From positions 4,774,001 to 4,838,000 of the forward strand of contig NZ_OZ061318.1 of the NCBI RefSeq assembly GCF_964063345.1: a DNA stretch of 64,000 nucleotides, given 5' to 3'. Positions within the stretch are counted from its first letter, which is position 1, and each line of letters opens with the position of its first letter. Below the pieces are notes generated by a model, which was not told the origin of the DNA, ran no database searches, and saw only the letters and a program-made list of their open reading frames with translations. The DNA is from Pseudomonas lini. GTDB taxonomy: Bacteria > Pseudomonadota > Gammaproteobacteria > Pseudomonadales > Pseudomonadaceae. Of this stretch, positions 24,385 to 34,448 are shown one piece after another. The translations under genes and the position numbers were made by a program.

Positions 24385-25457
24385 TCGGTATCCGGCTTGG
24401 GTCGTTCGTACTGGGCATTGAATGCCTGGATAAAACCGTTGCGTAAAATCTGCAAAAAAGCCTCGAACGCGCTGATATCTTTCTGATGCACGCTACCTCT
24501 GAGCTGGACGCGAGTGGCGAACTGATTTTTCGGCTGGTTCTTCAATACGTTCTCGGTGCCCCCGACGAGTGCTTCCCAAATGGAGCGAAAAATCCCTTTG
24601 TCCTTGTTCTCCACGTCCTGTTGCCAATTGAACACATCGACGTCCCGCAATAGCGGCTTGATGTAGCCAGTGAGTTGGCCCTTGTTGGCCTCGGCTTCGA
24701 TGACCAGGTCACCGTGGCCGGCATTGAAGTCGAACTTGCCGTAGGCCGAGGCGAAGTCGTTCATGCGTTTGAGTTGAAGGTTCCTGGCGCGCAGGCGGAA
24801 CTCGAAATCCTGGAAGTCGCTCAGCGGATCGAAGGTTGCCGTGGTTTCCAGCGGCGCATGCCCCAGCAACAGCGCCTTGCCGTCGAAACGGGCGTCGCGT
24901 TTGCCTTTGGTGTCGACCACATTGGTCAGGTTGTAAATGCTGGCATTGACTTGGGTAGCATTCATGTTCACGGGCGGTTTTGAATTGAAATTTCGAAAGG
25001 TGACCCGGCCGTCGTTGATCCGCACTTCGTTGAGGGTTATCGGCAGCAATTTTTCCAATTGTGCCCGCCAGTCGGTGCCCTCACCGGTCTGGGAATTTTT
25101 CTTGTTGGCCCCGCCGTCGACGAAGTTCACCTCGGGTTTGTCGAACTGCGCCTCGGCCACCACTGCGTGGTCATACCAGAGCGAGTGCCAGCTGACGGAG
25201 AGGTCAATCAATGGCGCGTTGACGAAAGGCACCGGGACCTTGCCATTGACCTTGACGATTTTCAGTCCGTTGATTTTGTAGGCGCCGCGCCACAGAGCCA
25301 GGTCCACGTCGGTAATCTGCCCGCGGTAGTCACCCATGTTCGCCAATCTCTCATTGAGGTAATCGCGCACCATGTAGGGCAGGGCAATGTGCAGGGCAAC
25401 CAGCAGCAGAACGAGGCCGGCGAGGGTCCACAGGGGCCAACTGTATCGACGCTTCAT
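24381..25457 (-). CDS. DUF748 / AsmA-like membrane-anchored protein
   Basis: A 358-residue protein with one N-terminal membrane segment (WPLWTLAGLVLLLVALHIALPYMV) and a periplasmic remainder. The AsmA-like start YLNERLANMGDYRGQITDVDLALWRGAYKINGLKI (about residues 33-67) and the later VNFVDGGANKK and VRINDGRVTFRNFNSKPPVNM regions match DUF748 proteins. Relatives of AsmA are thought to act in lipid transport or outer-membrane assembly. The role here is not known. It is convergent with the HTH gene, sharing the bases TTAA between both stops. Confidence 0.82.
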   Translation of the reverse strand: MKRRYSWPLWTLAGLVLLLVALHIALPYMVRDYLNERLANMGDYRGQITDVDLALWRGAYKINGLKIVKVNGKVPVPFVNAPLIDLSVSWHSLWYDHAVVAEAQFDKPEVNFVDGGANKKNSQTGEGTDWRAQLEKLLPITLNEVRINDGRVTFRNFNSKPPVNMNATQVNASIYNLTNVVDTKGKRDARFDGKALLLGHAPLETTATFDPLSDFQDFEFRLRARNLQLKRMNDFASAYGKFDFNAGHGDLVIEAEANKGQLTGYIKPLLRDVDVFNWQQDVENKDKGIFRSIWEALVGGTENVLKNQPKNQFATRVQLRGSVHQKDISAFEAFLQILRNGFIQAFNAQYERPKPDTD

Positions 25458-25583
25458 GGCGGCAAATCTCTGGCGGTATAAAGCGATTGACTGCGGGGGT
25501 AAGCGGACGTTCGACTGACTGGACGACCACGGGTAACAGGCATACCTTGGACAGCTAATTCAACGCTGTATAAGGACCCAGCC

Positions 25584-26558
25584 ATGAGCCGTATTTATGC
25601 TGACAACGCCCATTCCATTGGCAATACGCCGCTGGTGCAGATCAACCGTATTGCCCCGCGCGGTGTCACCATCCTGGCCAAGATCGAAGGGCGCAACCCC
25701 GGTTATTCGGTCAAGTGCCGGATTGGCGCGAACATGATCTGGGAGGCTGAAAGCAGCGGTAAACTCAAGCCTGGCATGACCATCATCGAACCGACTTCGG
25801 GCAACACCGGCATCGGCCTGGCGTTCGTTGCCGCCGCCCGCGGTTACCGGCTGGTGCTGACCATGCCGGCGTCCATGAGCATCGAACGACGCAAGGTGCT
25901 CAAGGCCCTTGGCGCCGAACTGGTGCTGACGGAACCGGCCAAAGGCATGAAAGGCGCGATCGAGAAGGCCGCCGAAATCCTCGCCAGCGACCCGTCCACT
26001 TACTTCATGCCGGCGCAATTTGAAAACCCGGCCAACCCGGCCATCCACGAAAAAACCACCGGCCCGGAAATATGGAACGACACCGACGGCGCAGTCGACG
26101 TATTGGTGGCAGGCGTCGGGACAGGTGGAACCATTACCGGGGTTTCGCGGTATATCAAGAATACCCAGGGCAAGCCGATAATCTCGGTGGCGGTGGAGCC
26201 GCTGGTGTCTCCAGTGATTACCCAGACAATCGCCGGGGAAGAGATCAAACCGAGCCCTCATAAAATCCAGGGCATTGGCGCCGGTTTTGTGCCGAAGAAC
26301 CTGGACTTGTCGATGGTTGACCGGGTCGAACTGGTCAGCGACGACGAATCCAAGGCGATGGCCCTGCGCCTGATGCAGGAAGAAGGGATTTTGAGTGGTA
26401 TCTCGTGCGGCGCCGCCATGGCGGTGGCTGTGCGGCTGGCCGAAACCCCAGAGATGCAGGGCAAGACCATCGTGGTGATCCTGCCCGACTCTGGCGAACG
26501 CTACTTGTCGAGCATGCTGTTTAGTGACCTGTTCACCGAACAGGAAAATCAGCAGTAA
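25584..26558 (+). CDS. cysK: Cysteine synthase A (O-acetylserine sulfhydrylase)
   Basis: A 324-residue PLP enzyme that makes cysteine from O-acetylserine and sulfide. The PLP lysine is in [19 protein letters not shown] near 35-53, the substrate loop is [20 protein letters not shown] near 69-88, [10 protein letters not shown] near 174-183 binds the PLP phosphate and [12 protein letters not shown] near 299-310 closes the site. The SVKCR form and overall match point to the CysK type rather than CysM. The 3' side was a REPIN that is now split by an insertion sequence. Confidence 0.93.
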   Translation: MSRIYADNAHSIGNTPLVQINRIAPRGVTILAKIEGRNPGYSVKCRIGANMIWEAESSGKLKPGMTIIEPTSGNTGIGLAFVAAARGYRLVLTMPASMSIERRKVLKALGAELVLTEPAKGMKGAIEKAAEILASDPSTYFMPAQFENPANPAIHEKTTGPEIWNDTDGAVDVLVAGVGTGGTITGVSRYIKNTQGKPIISVAVEPLVSPVITQTIAGEEIKPSPHKIQGIGAGFVPKNLDLSMVDRVELVSDDESKAMALRLMQEEGILSGISCGAAMAVAVRLAETPEMQGKTIVVILPDSGERYLSSMLFSDLFTEQENQQ

Positions 26559-26605
26559 CATTTTACGACTGCTTTGCAGCCGAACGAGGGCAAGCCCCAA
26601 AGTCC

Positions 26606-26699
26606 TGTAGGAGCGAGCGGTGCGGCGATCCGACTTGCCCGCGAAGAATGCACCACGGTTTTTCAGGTATTGCGCGTCATCGTTCTTCGCGGGCAAGCC
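26606..26699. repeat. Left part of a REPIN interrupted by the IS element
   Basis: TGTAGGAGCGAGCGG at 26606 and inner arms CTTGCCCGCGAAGAA and TTCTTCGCGGGCAAGCC (to 26699) form most of a REPIN. The missing outer right arm ACGCTCCTACAG is found on the far side of the IS at 27945, after a second copy of GCC. Confidence 0.85.
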
Positions 26700-26764
26700 T
26701 GATCTGGCCTAATAATTCCGGACACCTCTTAAGGGCGATATGATTTCGCCAATTTGGAGGTTCC

Positions 26765-27903
<1,139 letters not shown>

Positions 27904-27941
27904 ACACCGTAACTGGTGTCCGGGATTACTTGACCAGATCA

Positions 27942-27955
27942 GCCACGCTCCTACA
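27942..27955. repeat. Right arm of the REPIN split by the IS
   Basis: GCCACGCTCCTACAG begins with the duplicated GCC and supplies the arm that pairs with CTGTAGGAGCG at 26604-26614. Joining 26699 to 27945 restores a normal REP ending. Confidence 0.8.
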
Positions 27956-28152
27956 GATTCTGTGTCACAGGGGTTGATTCAGGTCAGCCCCTGTTCAGGA
28001 ACCCTATGTTAAGAAGTGCTTTATTGCGCAATCCTTAACGCTGAATGTTGAGTTATGCGGGTTTTTCCCGAGGCCGGTAGTGTTTATCATGGCCGACTGC
28101 CACGTCGGGTAAATGGCGTTGTGCGGAGTTACCTATCCTCAAGGAGTCGTAG

Positions 28153-29091
28153 ATGAGCTTTTCTTTTGTCGCGAAGGCGTCGGTGTTGCTGCTATTCCTG
28201 GGCAGCACACTCTATGTGCACTTGCGTGGCAAGGCGCGTTTGCCGGTCCTGCGTCAGTTCGTCAATCATTCGGCTCTGTTCGCGCCTTACAACGCCTTGA
28301 TGTACCTGTTCTCCGGCGTACCGTCCAAACCCTACCTGGACCGCAGCAAGTTCCCGGAACTGGACGTACTCAGGGACAACTGGGAAGTTATCCGCGACGA
28401 AGCCATGCACTTGTTCGACGAGGGCTACATTCGCGCCGCCGAAAAGAACAACGATGCCGGTTTCGGTTCGTTCTTCAAGAAGGGCTGGAAGCGTTTCTAC
28501 CTCAAGTGGTACGACAAACCGCTGCCGTCAGCCGAAGCCTTGTGCCCGAAAACCGTGGCGTTGGTCAGCAGTATTCCCAACGTCAAAGGCGCCATGTTTG
28601 CGCTGCTGCCCGGAGGCAGTCACCTCAACCCGCATCGCGACCCGTTCGCCGGTTCCCTGCGTTATCACCTGGGGTTGTCGACACCGAACTCCGACGATTG
28701 CCGCATCTTTGTCGACGGGCAGGTCTATGCCTGGCGTGATGGCGAAGACGTGATGTTCGATGAAACCTACGTGCACTGGGTCAAGAACGAAACCGAGCAA
28801 ACCCGGGTCATCCTGTTTTGCGACATCGAGCGACCGCTGAGCAATCGCCTCATGACCCGCATCAACCGCTCGATCAGCGGCTTGCTGGGGCGCGCCACTG
28901 CACCCCAGAACCTTGACGATGAACGCGTGGGCGGGATCAATCAGGCCTATGCCTGGAGCAAGAACTCAAGTGACAAATTCAGCGGTGTGGTCAAACAGTG
29001 GAAACGCCACAATCCCAAAGCCTACCGCGTACTGCGGCCGGTGCTGGCGGTGGTGGTGTTGACGTTGTTGGGGTATTGGTTGGTTGGCTGA
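28153..29091 (+). CDS. lpxO: Lipid A hydroxylase LpxO-like (aspartyl/asparaginyl β-hydroxylase family)
   Basis: A 312-residue Fe(II)/2-oxoglutarate oxygenase with a membrane anchor at each end (ASVLLLFLGSTLYVHL; VLAVVVLTLLGYWLV). GGSHLNPHRDPFAGSLRYHL near 157-176 supplies the HxD iron pair (HRD), and ETYVHWVKNETEQTRVILF near 204-222 the distal His and the Arg that holds 2-oxoglutarate. LpxO hydroxylates the secondary acyl chain of lipid A, altering antimicrobial peptide resistance. A strong AAGGAG precedes ATG 28153 and a terminator follows at 29108. Confidence 0.87.
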   Translation: MSFSFVAKASVLLLFLGSTLYVHLRGKARLPVLRQFVNHSALFAPYNALMYLFSGVPSKPYLDRSKFPELDVLRDNWEVIRDEAMHLFDEGYIRAAEKNNDAGFGSFFKKGWKRFYLKWYDKPLPSAEALCPKTVALVSSIPNVKGAMFALLPGGSHLNPHRDPFAGSLRYHLGLSTPNSDDCRIFVDGQVYAWRDGEDVMFDETYVHWVKNETEQTRVILFCDIERPLSNRLMTRINRSISGLLGRATAPQNLDDERVGGINQAYAWSKNSSDKFSGVVKQWKRHNPKAYRVLRPVLAVVVLTLLGYWLVG

Positions 29092-29107
29092 GGCCGATTG
29101 CTGAATG

Positions 29108-29137
29108 AAAAAACCGCTTCTTGGGAGCGGTTTTTTT
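29108..29137. terminator. Bidirectional intrinsic terminator after lpxO
   Basis: AAAAAACCGCT and AGCGGTTTTTTT flank a 7-base loop, giving a stem with A-run on one side and T-run on the other. It can end both the lpxO transcript and the opposing transcript of the small gene at 29149-29310. Confidence 0.88.
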
Positions 29138-29148
29138 ATCTGCGAGTT

Positions 29149-29310
29149 TTAGGGGCGCCCGGCAAGCAGACTAGGCTCTTCGGTTTCGGTGCCCGTAATG
29201 AGTATCTGTAGAAGGCGCTGCTGACTGGCCGTCAACTTCACATCATCGGATTTGTTGTCGCTGGAGGGAGAGCTTTTCTTTGTGTGAGATTTTTTGATCA
29301 CTTTGCGCAT
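29149..29310 (-). CDS. Small basic protein of unknown function
   Basis: A 53-residue protein beginning MRKVIKKSHTKKSSPSSDNK, Lys/Ser-rich at the N terminus and Leu-rich in SQQRLLQILITGTE. A good GGAGGG ribosome site lies 3-8 bases before ATG 29310. An alternative GTG at 29349 overlaps the stop of the upstream GNAT gene as GTGA. It is probably on the same transcript as that GNAT gene. I recognise no family; it resembles small peptide/effector partners only in size and charge. Confidence 0.55.
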   Translation of the reverse strand: MRKVIKKSHTKKSSPSSDNKSDDVKLTASQQRLLQILITGTETEEPSLLAGRP

Positions 29311-29345
29311 ATTCCCTCCGAAGCTGGTCATTAATTGAACAGTTG

Positions 29346-29891
29346 TCACGATACTAGGCTCTCCAGGGTTTTGACAAGTCGGCCTTCTGTATCGAAGTTA
29401 AAGCCGAGCTGTTGATAAATTGAAACAGCGCCTACGCATGGCTCCTGAACTTCGAGAAGCCGACTACCAATGATTTGCGCGTACTGCTCAATGACTAACA
29501 TCGCCAGTGTCGCAATACGGTTTTTCAAAGGATGTGCCTCCTTCGGTCGCCCCTCCAATCGCACGATGCGGATTCGTCGCCGGCTATTGTTTGGATTGAC
29601 GAAGCATAGTCCGCACAGTTCTTCTTCAAACCAGATAGCGATGTCCAGAGCCAAGGGCTCCCGCGCTTTCCATTCAACGACCTCACCCCATGAGAAGTGT
29701 GGATCTTGCCAGTGCTCACAAGCATCCAGTGCCTGCGCGTCAATGGCTTCGAAGCGTACCTTTGATAAATCGAGAACTGTTGGGCCAGCCAGATCCAGTT
29801 GATTTTGCAGGTGGGCAGTGTGAACGCCTGCAAGCTTTCTAGCCCTTGACCGATACAACTGATACCGAAGATGTGTCCGTTCCCTTGGCAT
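29346..29891 (-). CDS. GNAT-fold N-acetyltransferase-like protein
   Basis: A 181-residue protein whose C-terminal half shows the GNAT plan: LALDIAIWFEEELCGLCFVNP near 79-99 as central strands, IATLAMLVIEQYAQIIG near 127-143 as helix, and RLLEVQEPCVGAVSIYQQLGFNFD near 145-168 as the acetyl-CoA/β5-α4 signature. Codon choice is more AT-rich than neighbouring genes. Its stop nearly overlaps the small gene at 29149-29310. Substrate unknown. No strong ribosome site precedes ATG 29891, so the start is uncertain. Confidence 0.6.
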   Translation of the reverse strand: MPRERTHLRYQLYRSRARKLAGVHTAHLQNQLDLAGPTVLDLSKVRFEAIDAQALDACEHWQDPHFSWGEVVEWKAREPLALDIAIWFEEELCGLCFVNPNNSRRRIRIVRLEGRPKEAHPLKNRIATLAMLVIEQYAQIIGSRLLEVQEPCVGAVSIYQQLGFNFDTEGRLVKTLESLVS

Positions 29892-30065
29892 TCGATCTCT
29901 TGCATTCCATGTCCCCCATCACGGGCGATTCCATTTCTCCCAGAGTAAGCAGCTGTCTTTACTGGCCCTTTGTCCAAGTCATTGCAATCCATGTCACACG
30001 CTGGTTATAGTCGGCCCTCTGTGGTTTCCTGAGCCACTCTTTCACCCATCAAAAAAGATCAGCCC

Positions 30066-30230
30066 ATGCCAGCTTCCCCCATCAATGCGGTAGTCGATTC
30101 AGCGGTCAACGCTGGCGTCGTGCCGTGCGGGAATCAGCAGCCTGCGCAGATCAGTCATTACCCCCCACCTGTCAGTAGCACGCCGGTGTGCGCAGTCGTA
30201 TCACCGCCAGGCGTTGGCTTTTCGGGCTGA
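30066..30230 (+). CDS. Short open reading frame, 54 residues, proline-rich
   Basis: An ATG at 30066 opens 54 codons ending at TGA 30230: the product begins MPASPINAVVDSAVNAGVVP and ends PPGVGFSG, with two Cys (about 21 and 42), eleven Pro and no basic cluster. Upstream AAAAAAGATCAGCCC is a poor ribosome site. It lies in the 445-base gap between the GNAT gene and the EamA gene, which otherwise holds nothing I can identify. It could be a real small protein or chance. Confidence 0.35.
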   Translation: MPASPINAVVDSAVNAGVVPCGNQQPAQISHYPPPVSSTPVCAVVSPPGVGFSG

Positions 30231-30336
30231 TCAGCTTTTTTCTGCTGTCCCCATGCCCATCTGAAAAGCGCCTGAAAAAACTACTGAATTTCAGCTTCGG
30301 CTGAGTTGGCTTTTTGCCTGACTACAGGTGGTATTC

Positions 30337-31200
30337 ATGTTTGTTCTTTCGAAAAAATCCGCGCTCGCGGCGGCGTCCACGAGCCTGTTCGTTTTGCTGT
30401 GGAGCAGCGGGGCGATCTTCTCCAAATGGGGCCTGGCCCATGCGTCACCCTTTGCCTTTCTGCTGGTTCGCTTCGCCATTGCCCTGTGCGGGTTGGTGCT
30501 GCTGGTGCCGTTACTCAAGCTGAAACTGCCCAAGGGCGGCAAGCCGATGTTGTATGCGATGGCCACAGGCGTGGTGTTGCTGGGGGCTTATCAGATTTTC
30601 TATCTGCTGGCTCTCGACCTCAAAGTCACGCCGGGGATGATGGCAACCATCATGGGCGTTCAACCGATTCTCACCGTAGTGATCATGGAGCGGCACCGAT
30701 CAATAAGCCGGATGTTCGGTCTGGCGTTGGGCTTGGCCGGGTTGATCATGGTGGTCTATCAGGGCATCGGTCTGGCCGGCATGTCGTTGGCCGGAATGCT
30801 CTTCGGTCTGTTGGCGCTGGCGAGCATGACGTTCGGTTCGATCATGCAGAAACGCATCACCGATAACCCCCTCGGCACACTGCCGGTGCAGTACCTGGCG
30901 GGGTTGTTGCTCTGCGGGGTTTTCGTGCCGTTCCAGCCGTTTCACCTTGAACACAGTACGGGGTTCATCGTGCCGGTGTTGTGGATGGGGTTGGTGGTAT
31001 CAGTGCTGGCGACTTTGCTGCTGTATCGACTGATCGCCCGGGGCAATCTGGTGAATGTCACCAGCCTGTTCTATCTGGTACCGGCGGTGACGGCGGTGAT
31101 GGATTACCTGTTTTTCGGTAATCGATTGGCGGTGTTGAGTCTGTTGGGCATGGGGCTGATCATCGTCGGCCTGGTGTTTGTGTTCCGTAAGAGCGCTTGA
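30337..31200 (+). CDS. EamA/DMT-family transporter
   Basis: A 287-residue inner-membrane protein with about ten hydrophobic segments in two EamA repeats, the drug/metabolite transporter layout: FVLLWSSGAIFSKWGL near 17-32 begins the first, and LAGMLFGLLALASMTFGSIMQKRI near 151-174 the second. The start ATG 30337 has AGGTGG before it. Substrate not predictable. A hairpin terminator follows. Confidence 0.85.
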   Translation: MFVLSKKSALAAASTSLFVLLWSSGAIFSKWGLAHASPFAFLLVRFAIALCGLVLLVPLLKLKLPKGGKPMLYAMATGVVLLGAYQIFYLLALDLKVTPGMMATIMGVQPILTVVIMERHRSISRMFGLALGLAGLIMVVYQGIGLAGMSLAGMLFGLLALASMTFGSIMQKRITDNPLGTLPVQYLAGLLLCGVFVPFQPFHLEHSTGFIVPVLWMGLVVSVLATLLLYRLIARGNLVNVTSLFYLVPAVTAVMDYLFFGNRLAVLSLLGMGLIIVGLVFVFRKSA

Positions 31201-31206
31201 AACCGA

Positions 31207-31236
31207 AAGGCCCGGGGCATGAGCTCTGGGCCTTGT
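31207..31236 (+). terminator. Hairpin terminator after the EamA gene
   Basis: AAGGCCC and GGGCCTT form a stem with a GGGGCATGAGCTCT loop, followed by a short GTTTATTT tract. It lies 6 bases after the stop at 31200. Confidence 0.65.
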
Positions 31237-31352
31237 TTATTTGGTCAGCGAATGCTGCCCCCGGCACTGCAGAACGCTAATCCGCTGGGGATTCGGCGGT
31301 TGGTGGATGGGGAGGTGAGTCAGTTGCCTTTGTAGTGGTCTGAGCCGACGCC

Positions 31353-31443
31353 ATCGCGGGCAAGCCCGCTCCCACAGGATTAGGTGTTGCTTACAGAATA
31401 TGGGTACGACACAAACTACTGTGGGAGCGGGCTTGCCCGCGAT
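31353..31443. repeat. REPIN of the TGTGGGAGCGGGCTTGCCCGC family
   Basis: Inverted copies 31353-31376 and 31420-31443, about 43 bases apart, between two convergent EamA genes. Confidence 0.9.
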
Positions 31444-31467
31444 GGCGTTATCAGCGGCAGCACATCA

Positions 31468-32376
31468 CTACCTGGCAACCACCTCAGCCGTCTTCACCAC
31501 CGCCGGCTTCAACACCAGCCACAACGCCACCGCAATCAACACCCCGCCATAGAGGTGCGCCATCGACAGAGGCTCATCCAGCAACAGCGCCCCCCACAGC
31601 ACGCCGAACGGCGGGATCATGAAGGTCACGGTCATCGATTTCACCGGGCCGATCGAGCTGAGCAAACGGAAATAAATAATGTAGGCAAAGGCCGTGCATA
31701 CCAAACCCAACCCCAGCAACGACAGCCAGACACTCCAGCCGCCCCAGCTCGCCGGTGGCTGGCTGATCACGCTGTAGCCAAACAGTGGCAGCAACAACAA
31801 CGTCGCGCCGAGCATGCTGCCCAGCGCCGAAAGGCGACTGTCGAGGCCGCCGGCATGGTCGAGCCAGCGCCGGGCGAGGAACCCGGCAAAGCCATAGCAG
31901 GTGGTGGCCATCAGGCACGCGAGTGCGCCCATCAGCAGTTCCATGTTGAACGCCACCGGCCCGGCCCGGGTGAGGATGCCAACGCCTAACAGGCCGAGAA
32001 ATACTCCTCCCAACTTGGCGGCGGTGAGTTTTTCATGGAAGAACAGGCCGCCGATCAACACCCCCATCAAAGGCGTGGTGGCGTTGAAAATTGCCGAATA
32101 ACCGGCCGGCAGCACTTGGGCCGCAACGCAATAGAGGGTTGCTGGAATCCCGGAGTTGATCATCCCGAGCAGCATCACCGTCTTGAGTTTGCCTTTGAAA
32201 TCCCAGCTGATGCGCATCAGCCCAAGGATCACCAGCAGCCCGACGGCGGCAATCGATACGCGAAAAAAAGCGGTGGGGATTGTGCCAATCACTGGGGCAA
32301 TCACGCGCATGAACAGAAAGCTCGCACCCCAAATGGCGGCAAGCGACAACATACGCAGGATATCGACGGGGTTCAC
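31468..32376 (-). CDS. EamA/DMT-family transporter, second
   Basis: A 302-residue protein with ten hydrophobic segments, again two EamA halves: LSLAAIWGASFLFMRVIAPVIG near 8-29 and later CLMATTCYGFAGFLARR near 145-161 with FGVLWGALLLDEPLS near 248-262, a usual EamA ending. GTG 32376 is chosen because GGAAGGAAAG precedes it; the frame to 32460 has no ribosome site. It is divergent from aceK and not closely similar to the other EamA protein. Confidence 0.85.
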   Translation of the reverse strand: MNPVDILRMLSLAAIWGASFLFMRVIAPVIGTIPTAFFRVSIAAVGLLVILGLMRISWDFKGKLKTVMLLGMINSGIPATLYCVAAQVLPAGYSAIFNATTPLMGVLIGGLFFHEKLTAAKLGGVFLGLLGVGILTRAGPVAFNMELLMGALACLMATTCYGFAGFLARRWLDHAGGLDSRLSALGSMLGATLLLLPLFGYSVISQPPASWGGWSVWLSLLGLGLVCTAFAYIIYFRLLSSIGPVKSMTVTFMIPPFGVLWGALLLDEPLSMAHLYGGVLIAVALWLVLKPAVVKTAEVVAR

Positions 32377-32505
32377 AGCGCTTTCCTTCCTTGATTGGCG
32401 CGCAAGTGTCGCGCCAGTCAGGGCACAAGGCAATGGTTGCGTTGCGTCACACAGGGCCACTAAGCTCAGGCTCCAACGATAAGAACAGCCGCCGAGGTTT
32501 TACCT

Positions 32506-34227
32506 ATGCCGCAGCAATGGCCAGCCGCCGACATCGCCCGAATGATCCTCGATGGCTTTGACGATTACCGCGAGCATTTCCGTCAGATCACCGACGGCGC
32601 CCGAGCTCGCTTCGAGCAGGCCCAATGGCAGGAGACGCAAGTCGCGTCGGCGGCGCGAATCAACCTTTACGAAGAAAAGGTCGCCGAAACGGTAGGGCGC
32701 TTGCATGCGTCGTTCGCGACCGATGTGCTGATGGACGTCAGCAACTGGCCGCTGGTCAAAAGCGCTTACATCAGCCTGATCGACCTGCGTTTTGACGATG
32801 AACTGTCCGAGACCTGGTACAACTCGATTTTCTGCGGGCTGTTCAGCCATGACCTGATCAGTGACGGCTGCATGTTCATCCACACGACTCGGCCAAGCCT
32901 GCGCCGGGCCCGGGCCGCGCAAACCCGCACCTACAAGCCGCAGGGGCAGTTGTCCGGCATGCTCACGAGCATTTTTTCCGATTATCGCTTCAGTGAAGAT
33001 TACGCCGATCTGTCCGGCGACCTGCGTCGCCTCGAAGCGCAATTGCGCGAGAACCTGCCGGACTGGGTCTGCAAGGACCCGGAACTGAGTGTCGAGCTGT
33101 TTTCCTCAGTGCTTTACCGCAACAAGGGTGCCTATCTGGTGGGGCGCATTTACACCCAGGACGAACAGTGGCCGCTGGTGATTCCGCTGCTGCACCGCGA
33201 AGGCCGGGGCATCCAGATCGATGCGCTGATTACCGACGAGGCGGAGGTGTCGATCATCTTCTCCTTCACCCGTTCGTACTTCATGGTCGATGTGCCGGTG
33301 CCGGCGGAATTCATCGGCTTTCTCAAACGCATCCTGCCGGGCAAGCACATCGCCGAGCTGTATACCTCGATCGGCTTCTACAAACATGGCAAGTCCGAGT
33401 TCTATCGGGCGCTGATCAATCATCTGGCCAGCACCGACGATCAGTTCATCATGGCCCCCGGCGTGCGCGGCATGGTCATGAGCGTGTTTACCCTGCCGGG
33501 CTTCAACACCGTTTTCAAAATCATCAAGGACCGTTTCTCACCGTCGAAAAACGTCGACCGCGCCACGGTTATCGAAAAGTATCGCCTGGTGAAAAGCGTC
33601 GACCGGGTCGGGCGCATGGCCGACACCCAGGAGTTCGCCGACTTCCGTTTCCCGTTGAGCAAATTCGAGCCGGCATGCCTGGAAGAATTGCTTGAAGTGG
33701 CCGCGTCCACGGTCTCGGTGGAGGACGATACGGTGCTGATCCGCCACTGCTGGACCGAACGCCGGATGACGCCGTTGAACCTCTATCTGGAACACGCCAA
33801 CGAGGCGCAGGTTCGCGAGGCGCTGGAGGATTACGGTCTGGCGATCAAGCAACTGGCGGCGGCGAATATTTTTCCCGGCGACATGCTGCTGAAAAACTTT
33901 GGCGTCACCCGTCACGGTCGTGTGGTGTTTTATGACTACGACGAGATTTGTTTCCTGACCGAAGCCAACTTCCGCCACATCCCGCAACCGCGTACACCGG
34001 AAGACGAAATGGCCTCCGAACCGTGGTACTCGATCGGGCCACTGGATGTGTTTCCCGAGGAGTTTCCACCGTTTCTGTTTGCCGATTCGGGGCAACGACG
34101 GTTGTTCGATCAGTTGCACGGCGAGTTGTACAACGCCGATTACTGGAAGAGTTTGCAGGAGGCGATTCGGGCGGGGAAGGTGATTGATGTGTTTCCGTAT
34201 CGGCGCAAAGGCCTCGATAACGAATAA
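32506..34227 (+). CDS. aceK: Isocitrate dehydrogenase kinase/phosphatase
   Basis: A 573-residue bifunctional enzyme that adds and removes the phosphate on Ser of isocitrate dehydrogenase and so sends carbon into the glyoxylate shunt on acetate. Both regulatory and kinase domains are complete: AINRAD-type N terminus ([16 protein letters not shown]), [36 protein letters not shown] near 344-380 and [24 protein letters not shown] near 458-481 with the catalytic Asp/Asn. Length matches AceK (578 in E. coli). Confidence 0.95.
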   Translation: MPQQWPAADIARMILDGFDDYREHFRQITDGARARFEQAQWQETQVASAARINLYEEKVAETVGRLHASFATDVLMDVSNWPLVKSAYISLIDLRFDDELSETWYNSIFCGLFSHDLISDGCMFIHTTRPSLRRARAAQTRTYKPQGQLSGMLTSIFSDYRFSEDYADLSGDLRRLEAQLRENLPDWVCKDPELSVELFSSVLYRNKGAYLVGRIYTQDEQWPLVIPLLHREGRGIQIDALITDEAEVSIIFSFTRSYFMVDVPVPAEFIGFLKRILPGKHIAELYTSIGFYKHGKSEFYRALINHLASTDDQFIMAPGVRGMVMSVFTLPGFNTVFKIIKDRFSPSKNVDRATVIEKYRLVKSVDRVGRMADTQEFADFRFPLSKFEPACLEELLEVAASTVSVEDDTVLIRHCWTERRMTPLNLYLEHANEAQVREALEDYGLAIKQLAAANIFPGDMLLKNFGVTRHGRVVFYDYDEICFLTEANFRHIPQPRTPEDEMASEPWYSIGPLDVFPEEFPPFLFADSGQRRLFDQLHGELYNADYWKSLQEAIRAGKVIDVFPYRRKGLDNE

Positions 34228-34243
34228 GGCCCCGAGTGACCCC

Positions 34244-34375
34244 TGTGGCGAGGGAGCTTGCTCCCGCTGGGTCGCGAAGCGACCCCAAAACCATTCATCT
34301 CGGAGCTTCAGGTAAACCGCGATGACAGGATTACGACTGCTTCGCAGCCGAGCGGGAGCAAGCTCCCTCGCCACA
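34244..34375. repeat. REPIN of the TGTGGCGAGGGAGCTTGC family
   Basis: TGTGGCGAGGGAGCTTGCTC at 34244 and its inverted copy ending 34375, with hairpins GGGTCGCGAAGCGACCC and ACTGCTTCGCAGC inside. It separates aceK from hrpA. Confidence 0.9.
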
Positions 34376-34448
34376 AAAGCGCGTCACTCCGTCCCCCAAA
34401 TCTGCGACAATCCGCCCCCTGCGCCACTAGACGACTTTTGCGTACCTG

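Noticed and set aside
29525..29992. Alternative 155-codon minus frame over the GNAT gene
   Set aside because: The chosen frame has the acetyl-CoA signature and couples to the next gene; this one has neither.
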